From the NCBI GenBank assembly GCA_019914945.1, contig JAAWWQ010000019.1, forward strand, positions 1 through 64,000: 64,000 nt of DNA, given 5' to 3'. Source of the DNA: Typha latifolia. Lineage: Eukaryota; Streptophyta; Magnoliopsida; Poales; Typhaceae. The translations under genes were made by a program, and so were the position numbers. A model generated the notes under the pieces. That model was given only the letters and a program-made list of their open reading frames with translations, had not been told where the DNA came from and did not search any database. Within the stretch, counting starts at the first letter, position 1. Each line of letters starts with the position of its first letter. Of the stretch, positions 57,871-64,000 are shown in pieces.

Positions 57871-58626
57871 AGCCCAAGTGATGCATTTTGGTCTTCCAAA
57901 TGCTCCAGCTAGTTTTCAATGCCTCATTAATGATATTTTTTGGACATTATCCTTAGCACACAGTGGTTGCAGAGTTGAGACCCGTCAGTTTTGATTTATG
58001 AAGCATATGAATGAAATTTAAGTAAGGAAACAAAGATGTGCAGCTTGATGGCATTCGTTCTCTAGCGATTCTTGCGATGCAGCCGATGGTGTGGCTGCCT
58101 TGTGCAAGTGAGCCTCAAATGAGTCCAGATACTACCATAGACTTGTCTAATTTATTAGACAAATTTACTGGACTGTTTGAGAAACCGAAGGAGTTGCCAC
58201 CAAGGAGAACGGCGGACCATCACATAGAGATTGTTCCCGAGGCTACACCGACGAATGTGAGGCGTATCGGTATCTATATGTGCGAAAGAAAGTTATTTCC
58301 AAGATGGTAGCCGAGATGTTGGACCAAAGCCTCATATAACCAAGTCATAGCTCTTACCCATCGCCAATGCCGTTGGTGCAAAAAGACGTGACATGGTGTT
58401 TTTATGCCAACTACCGAGCACTAAACGCTATCACCATTAATGATCGGTATCCCATTCTGGTCATAGAGGAGCTGTTGGATGAGCTTGCAATGGCGAGCAT
58501 ATTCAGCTAGCTTGACTTGAGGGCCGGGTATCATCAAATTAGTTTTCATCCGGCAGATGTGCACAAAACTGCATTTTGGACTCCGGACGGGCATTACGAG
58601 TTCTGAGTGATCCCTTTTAGTCTTAC
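57871..58626 (+). repeat. Single RT-array unit outside element G
   Basis: About 756 bp of array sequence: it begins inside RT (ATGCATTTTGGTCTTCC), crosses one unit junction at about 57942 (TTTTGGACATTATCCTTAG), runs through the linker (QLDGIRSLAILAMQPM) and RT, and ends at CTTACCAAAGCT. It shares GTGAGGCGTATCGG, which lacks CCATA, with units at about 27345 and 44125. Its second half matches 29467-29693. It is a hybrid of two array variants, sandwiched between gag copies. Confidence 0.85.
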
Positions 58627-59769
58627 CAAAGCTTGGGGTGTTCCCCCATCCAAAAGCCCCCCCTTCCTCGGCCACCAAGAGCGCAAATCCAACACTTGGG
58701 CAGTCACAAGTTGGAGGAGGGCGAGTCCAACAGTGGAGCAGGCCAACCACCAGATCGGTCGCTCCCCTTGTTCAGTCCGGAAGGGTTCTCGCCTAAGCCA
58801 ACATCCTCCACCTGGGCTGCCGCCAGCTATAATGCGCCGTTGCTGCTGCGTCCTCTAGGCGCACGATTGTTCGGACCACCAGCTGCAACTAGAGAAGGTG
58901 GTGGTGCAGTACTAACCACGGGTCCAACTCGAGCATTGGCGGCTACTTACTGACGGGCCCCTGCTGCAAACCATCATTCCTTGGGCGGCTACTTACCGAC
59001 GGGCCCCTGCTGCAAACCACCATTCCTTGCGCGGCCACTGTAAGGCCAACGGGCCCTCCACCCCATCAGCCCAACCCGAGGGACCCTCCCCAAATCCTTC
59101 ATCCCCCTATGATTAGACCAAATATGAGGTATGACCCCAACCGTGATAATGGTATCTACGGACGCACCACACGGCTCGATTTTCCAAAATTCCGAAGTAA
59201 CCAATTGGATTGGATTTTTTGAGCTAAGTAGTTTTTTGGCAAGCTTGGTATGACCACACGGCACCGTGGAAGACGTCAAGGTGTTGTTGGCAAGCTTTCA
59301 CTTGGAGGGGCGGCCCTACATTGGTACCAGTCGGTGAGCACCCACCAACTATGCGAGACATGGACCAAGTTCATTGAGGGGCTCTCAAGTCGATTTGGCA
59401 CCTCCGACTTCGAGGACTATCATGCCACACTCTCCAAATTGGCCCACCGGACATCCATAGCCTCTTACCAAGAGGAGTTTGAGCATGTGAGTAGCCGGTG
59501 CCAACCCCTTTGGCTGTAATAGTTGTTGATCAGCACATTCATCTCTATCCTGCGCAAGGAGATCAAGGTTGATGTCCTCTCCCAATGACCTTAGACCTTG
59601 AGCAAGGACTTTGAGGATGCCACAGAGATGGAGCAAAAAATTCAACCCTAGGGAGTGCCCTGAGGACCTCATGGGGCAGGCAGGATAGTCAATTCACCTC
59701 ACGTGTACCAGATGGGGGTGGAGGGCCGGTAGTTGCTTCGAGGGCTAATCATTCCCCCTTTGGTGTGAG
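58627..59769 (+). pseudogene. Element E-type gag, copy 3
   Basis: Follows the RT unit with the same fusion as at 29694. It reads [20 protein letters not shown], the proline-rich region, TWTKFIEGLSSRFGTSDFED and YHATLSKLAHRTSIASYQEE, then the shared TAATAG and STFISILRKEIKVDVLS with later stops. An extra short insertion near 59240 adds a frame change. It is a duplicated dead gag without its own start. Confidence 0.75.
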
Positions 59770-60437
59770 GAGGGCGCACCCAAGCTGACCTAGTCCACCT
59801 TGGGGCGGGCTCAACGAGCTTGGGTCGGTTGAGCCAGCTTGAGGGCGGGGCGCGCCCGGGCTGGCCCAACATAACCTGTGGCGGGCAAAACAGACCCAGC
59901 CCGAGGGGAACAAAATGCCAAGCATGAGGCGAGCATGCCAGGGTGGGTTAAGTTCGCCTGGCCTGGCCGAGCTAGCCCAAGGCAGGAGTTACCGTGCTGG
60001 TTATGCCCAGCCCTCGGCAGGCGCACTCGAGCGAAACTTCCATGCGCAGGCTTGACCTGCCCCAGCCCAAGCCAGGCATGCTCAAGCTGGCGGGAGCTGC
60101 TCAAGGCAAGCACGCCTCGGGTTTCCCTGCAGCACTTGGGCTGGGTTATTCCTAGTCCGAACCAAGAGGGGAAGTACCACCTCCTCTCCCCCACTCAAGT
60201 CACCACGCCCCGCCCCCACCGTGTGGGGAAGCACCAAGGACGTCGGCCCACTACCGCCGCCTTACCGAGAAAGGAGGGGCGGTGAAAATGTGCAACCCAA
60301 AGTGCCGCGTCATCACCGGAGAGGAGTTCACCGGCCTAACCACGACGATGAATATGACAGCGACATTCGGAAAGGGAGAGGAGAAGGGTAGAAGGATAGG
60401 GGGTGACATCAAGCTCTCCTCGAGGGGAGAACAAATA

Positions 60438-60484
<47 letters not shown>

Positions 60485-60554
60485 CGGCGACCCTTTGCCC
60501 AATGGTGGTGTGTGTAGGGTGGAGGGCTAGGCCCCATTTTTTGGGTATGTTACA
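59770..60554 (-). repeat. LTR-D, copy 3 (minus orientation)
   Basis: The minus strand begins TGTAACATACCCAAAAAATG (60554 downward), next to the integrase end of element D, and matches 30757-31493 with extra bases near 59955-60005. The distal end is again joined to gag sequence. It is taken as the 3' LTR of the minus-strand element whose PBS lies at 63894. Confidence 0.65.
60440..60478. repeat. (GA)n microsatellite
   Basis: About 19 GA dinucleotides in LTR-D, the counterpart of 31390-31423. Confidence 0.9.
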
Positions 60555-60559
60555 TCTCT

Positions 60560-61178
60560 ACTACCCTTACAAAAAATTTCGACTGGAAATTTAATTACTC
60601 ACCCATTTATTCGATTAGGAAAGGATAGGTTGCCCTCATCTTTTCCTCACGCTCCCACGAGGCCTCCTCGACTGAATGATTTGTCCAGAGCACCTTGACC
60701 AAAGGTATGATCTTGGTTCTCAGCGTCTTCGTCCCCGTGTCAAGAATCTGTATCGGTTGCTCTTCATAGCTCAAATCATTCTGGAGCCGAACAAGCTCAT
60801 ACTAGAGAATGTGGGAAGGGTTGTGCACATAACCCCTCAGCACGAAATCGTGAAAAACGTCATGGATCTGGCCAAATCAGCAGGTAGGGCAACCTGGAAA
60901 GCCATCGGCCCAAAACAGAAAACCCCCTTCCAAGACGACACTCGGAGAAAAACTTTATCCCTGAAAATCGAGGACACGACATCGATGATCTGCATAGCTC
61001 TTTTGTCGACTCTAGGCAATGCGCAGGCACTCCCGGATTAAACGAATCTTGTCGATAGTTGCTTGTACTAGTACTTCATTCTCTACTTTTCTCTCCTCTG
61101 CCTCATCCGAACTGATTGGCGTCCGAAATTTGCGTTCATAAAGAGCCTCATAAGGAGGCATTCCAATACTAGAATGAC
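60560..61178 (-). pseudogene. Element D integrase C-terminal part
   Basis: Minus strand: SHSSIGMPPYEALYERKFRT, PISSDEAEERKVENEVLVQA and IRLIRECLRIA are in frame with the RT piece upstream. A shifted stretch (AIQVALPADLAR region, near 60840-60900) and the chromodomain-like tail (NHSVEEASWEREEKM region, near 60640) follow. The integrase catalytic core is absent. Confidence 0.78.
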
Positions 61179-61926
61179 TTCGAACTTCAAGCCTAGAAAG
61201 AGGGGAGGCAATTTTTGAAAATCCCTCCACAAAGCATCTATAATAGCCGACAAGCCCAAGGAAACTTCGAACTTCAAGCACACTAGTCGGTCGCTTCCAT
61301 TCCAACATTGCTGAGATCTTCGATTGGTCAATCTGGATGCGATCTCCTGACGCAACGTGACCCAGAAAGACCACTTCCTCCAACCAGAACTCAAATTTAG
61401 AGAATTTGACAAACAGGCGTTCCTCCCTCAAGGTCTGTAGTACCAACCAGAGATGGTATTCATGCTCCTGCTCACTGGAAGAATAGACCAGAATGTCATC
61501 AATATACACCACCATAAACATATCCAAAAACAGGCGAAACACCCAGTTCATTAGATCCATGAAGACGGCGCATTGGTCATCACAAATGCCGAGAGAAAAA
61601 CGCCGTCTTCGGAATATCCTCCCCCCTAATTCTGAGCTGGTGATAACCTGTCCGTAGGTCAATATTTGAGAACACCCGAGCACCACGGAGTTTATCAAAA
61701 GGTCCTCGATGTGGGGGAGAGGATACTTGTTCTTCACGGCTACTTGGTTCAACTCCCGGTAGTCAACACATAAGTATAGGGTACTGTCCATTTTCTTAAC
61801 AAATAAGATCGGAGCACCCCAAGGAGATACACTAGGGTGAACGAATCCCTTGTGAAGGAGATCATCAATCTGTCTTCGAAGTTCTACCATCTCCAAAGGT
61901 GCCATCCAATAGGGCACCTTGGACAT
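61179..61926 (-). pseudogene. Element D reverse transcriptase fused to integrase
   Basis: Minus strand: [60 protein letters not shown], then an out-of-frame stretch where the SKIDLRSGYHQ segment should be. Next come MVVYIDDILVYSSSEQEHEY (YIDD intact), LGHVASGDRIQIDQSKISAM and EVRSFLGLVGYYRCFVEGFS up to KIASPLSRLEVR. There it joins SHSSIGMPP of integrase with no shift: the RT end, RNase H and integrase core are deleted. The two compensating shifts leave one 304-codon frame that looks intact but is not functional. Confidence 0.82.
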
Positions 61927-62560
61927 GGCCCCGCGCCAGGAACTATAGTAAGGGAGAACTCGACTCCGCGATCAGGGGGCAGCCCTACAATATCTTTAGG
62001 GAAGACATCCAGGAACTCACGAACCACAGCCACATCCGTAAGAGGGAGGGTCCACCAGATGGAGCTGCGTGCAAGGAGGAAGGGCCAAAGCAATAGCCTG
62101 GCACCAGCTGTTGGGTATGGAGTGCGGAAGAGATGCGGGCCAAAAGGCCCGGACGCGACTTGCGTATCCGTCAAACCGCTCCCCCGCTTAACTGAAGTAC
62201 CACTTCCTTCCGAAAGCAGTCGATGCTAGCATGGTATGACCCTAGCCAATTCATCCCCAGAATAAAGTCAAAATCTTGCATTTCCAAGGGCAATGGATCC
62301 ACCAAGAAGTCCCACTCGCCAAAACCAACGACACAAGCACGGAGGACATGGCTAATCTTAGACGCGTCCCCCAAGGGAGTGGATATGAGGAGAGGCTCAT
62401 AAAAAAACTCAGTAGGATGATCAGCATGAGGCATAAAAGGGTAGAACTGAACGAATGCATGGTCCCCGGGTCGAACAAGACCATAGTAGGCCGAGAAAAT
62501 AAAGTCATAGTACCTCTAGCGACCTCATTAGAAGCCAGGGCATCCATCTTTGTCATACCA
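61927..62560 (-). pseudogene. Element D protease and protease-RT linker
   Basis: Minus strand, N to C: the FSRPTMVLFDPGTMHSF segment, where the retropepsin triad reads D-P-G and the following A-T is lost, then ISHVLRACVVGFGEWDFLVD and LEMQDFDFILGMNWLGSYHA, SIDCFRKEVVLQL, and a linker with VREFLDVFPKDIVGLPPDRG before RT. Frameshifts separate the pieces. Confidence 0.72.
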
Positions 62561-63830
62561 AATACTCGACCGGTGCATGGGCCTCTACCTTGGTGTGATG
62601 GGCCAAGGGAAGAGGCTCGTAAGGCTTTTGGGCACAAAAACAGTAGTAAGCGGGGAAGAAGAGGCAAATTGAGTCGGGCAATGATCGCGAAGATGGCCCT
62701 GCTGGCCACACAAGAAGCACTAGGCGAGACGACGAGGATGGGGGGAATCTCTAGACTTGTGACCCTCCTGGCCACAATTGTAACTCCCCCGTGCCCCAGA
62801 AGGTCTCGGTGCGAGCTCGGTCCTTAGTGGCGGCCAAGGAGCCCCGCATGGAACCACCAACACTAGCTTGGGAGAGGGCGCCTGGCTGATACCCCCCGGA
62901 GGTAGAGCTGCCTACCTGGTAAGGATGGTAAGCAGGTCTCGACTCGGAGGAGCAGCCTGACTCCAAGCTCAAACTTCGGCGGCAACCGTCACGCCCTGCC
63001 TTTACGGTGACCCTGTCAGTCCCGGTCCTGGTTCAAGGCATTCCACTCCATAATATTAGTCTCAGCAACCAAGGCCCACTCCATTGTCATGGTGTAGGAA
63101 AGAGGCCCCAAAACAGATAGTCACTCTCTAATGCCAAGACCCAAACCCTCGTAGAAGCGCTCAACCTTGACCCCATCATCAAAAACTAGATGTGCTGCGA
63201 AATGAGATAAGGCATCCAAGGTCGCCTCATACTGAGCCACGCACATGCTTCCTTGCATCAAATTGTTGAAATCCCTCCACAGCCTGTTCCTCACAGCCAT
63301 GGGGAAATATTTCTAGTTGCATGCATTAGAGAACATGGCCCAAGTAATAATCTCCGACCCTGGTGTCATCAACCGGATCAACCTCTTTGTTGCCTTCCAC
63401 CACCGCTCAGCATCAACACAAAGGAGGAAGGTAGCGGAGGAGACACACTATCGATCGAGGCACTCTAAGGTGTCCAATATCTTCTTGACATCCATTAACC
63501 ATCTGTTAGCCTCCAATGGCTCAGTAGTGCCACTAAAAACCGGGGGTTTCAACTACATGAAGCAGTTCAGGGATGTCCCTCCTCCGCTACTTTTCGGGTG
63601 GATGTGGGGGGCCTCATCAATTCATGAGGAAGCTGCGCAAATATGTAGAACCTTCTCGATCAATCTCTCCTGCTGCTGGACCAAGCATGCAAATGTCTTT
63701 ATGCTGACCGTTGTCACCTCTGCATTGGGTTCCCGACTGGGGCTGACGTGCGCCCCTCAGAGACGGCATATGACGGCAGTGAGGTGGCATCCTGGATTCA
63801 CGAATTGACAACCCATATTAAGACCCAGAA
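62561..63830 (-). pseudogene. Element D gag with two zinc knuckles
   Basis: The minus-strand ATG at 63811 starts a frame that ends at 63617. Other frames then give KPPVFSGTTEPLEANRWLMD, VKKILDTLECLDRECVSSAT, WWKATKRLI and MAVRNRLWRDFNNLMQGSM, the gag core of Del/Tekay-type elements, down to about 63050. A first knuckle-like CGQEGHKSRDSP (about 62740-62790) lacks the last Cys. The second, CFLCGQQGHLRDHCP (about 62676-62720), is intact. It would bind genomic RNA; shifts and a stop near 63555 disable it. Confidence 0.78.
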
Positions 63831-63893
63831 GGTAAACAAATAGGTATCGACAAATCTACATTATTATTGTTATTTTGTTCATTCTATATATTT

Positions 63894-63906
63894 GGCTCTG
63901 ATACCA
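63894..63906 (-). promoter_or_regulatory. Element D primer-binding site
   Basis: The minus strand reads TGGTATCAGAGCC, a perfect match to the initiator-Met type site, about 83 bp before the gag ATG. Confidence 0.9.
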
Positions 63907-64000
63907 TGTTGTAATAGCCCAATACCGCCACGTGGCTCTCACGGGTTTACCCCTCACGTGTGGGTCACATGGGAGTTTAGAAGCTCGACAAAACGCCATC
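63907..64000 (-). repeat. Element D 5' LTR, partial at the window end
   Basis: The plus strand starts TGTTGTAATAGCCC directly after the PBS, the reverse of an LTR end in ...TTACAACA. The rest lies beyond 64000. It does not match the visible parts of LTR-D, whose distal end is missing, so identity of the two LTRs cannot be tested here. Confidence 0.65.

Larger units (their letters stand above)
58403..61178. repeat. Segmental duplicate copy 2 (partner 29467-32177)
   Basis: Same order as 29467-32177: RT end, gag, LTR-D, integrase end of element D. Differences include a 46-bp tandem duplication at about 58935-59030, a short insertion at about 59238-59260, about 50 bp extra near 59955-60005 and a 60-bp deletion near 60910. 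Homology ends at GAATGAC, after which this copy continues into RT rather than integrase core. Confidence 0.8.

Overview
This window looks like a piece of an angiosperm nuclear genome from a repeat-dense region. Every coding trace I recognise comes from an LTR retrotransposon: Ty1-copia gag-pol once, and at least six Ty3-gypsy lineages or copies. Frameshifts, stops, deletions and nested insertions are everywhere. Primer-binding sites are of the plant initiator-Met tRNA type (TGGTATCAGAGCC or close variants). I see no host gene, tRNA, rRNA, CRISPR or bacterial-type operon. The species cannot be named from the sequence.

Layout. (1) 1-873: the end of a long non-coding LTR, here called LTR-A. (2) 989-12764: one Ty1-copia element flanked by GTTTC duplications. 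Its gag is split by a 2.7-kb LTR-like insert (1776-4515, AAATA duplications). Its 3' non-coding part carries a truncated minus-strand gypsy (gypsy-1, 8229-11892). (3) 12765-15529: remnants of other gypsy elements (gypsy-3 and the left half of gypsy-2), a 36-bp minisatellite and unassigned sequence. (4) 15530-48136: a single 32.6-kb gypsy element, here called G, with 5' LTR, PBS, gag, pol, PPT and 3' LTR. It sits in the RNase H domain of gypsy-2, whose reading frame resumes on the other side. (5) 48137-54942: the rest of gypsy-2 integrase, split by a solo LTR-A that itself contains a second solo LTR-A; both have perfect 5-bp target-site duplications. (6) 54943-64000: a gypsy with its own 5' LTR, PBS and gag (element E), rearranged with an RT-array unit, a second gag copy and a minus-strand Del/Tekay-like gypsy (element D) whose PBS and LTR reach the window end.

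The most unusual structure is inside G. Reverse transcriptase is not present once. A roughly 725-bp slice of pol (protease-RT linker plus the RT fingers and palm up to just before the YxDD box) is tandemly repeated about 30 times over about 21 kb (18316-29693 and 36118-45892). Only the last unit runs on into the degenerate catalytic box, RNase H and integrase end. Two variants of the unit alternate in the same order in two blocks about 17.4-18.2 kb apart, which indicates a higher-order repeat. The array is interrupted at 29694-36117 by a chimeric block whose RT/gag junction recurs at 58627. The array therefore looks like a satellite-like expansion born inside one retrotransposon, with material exchanged with a second locus.

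No element here looks able to make all its own proteins. Nesting gives a relative order: gypsy-2 is older than G, than the outer LTR-A and than E; the outer LTR-A is older than the inner one; gypsy-3 is older than the copia element, which is older than its inserts. Domain calls come from reading translations by eye. Family names such as Del/Tekay are inference.
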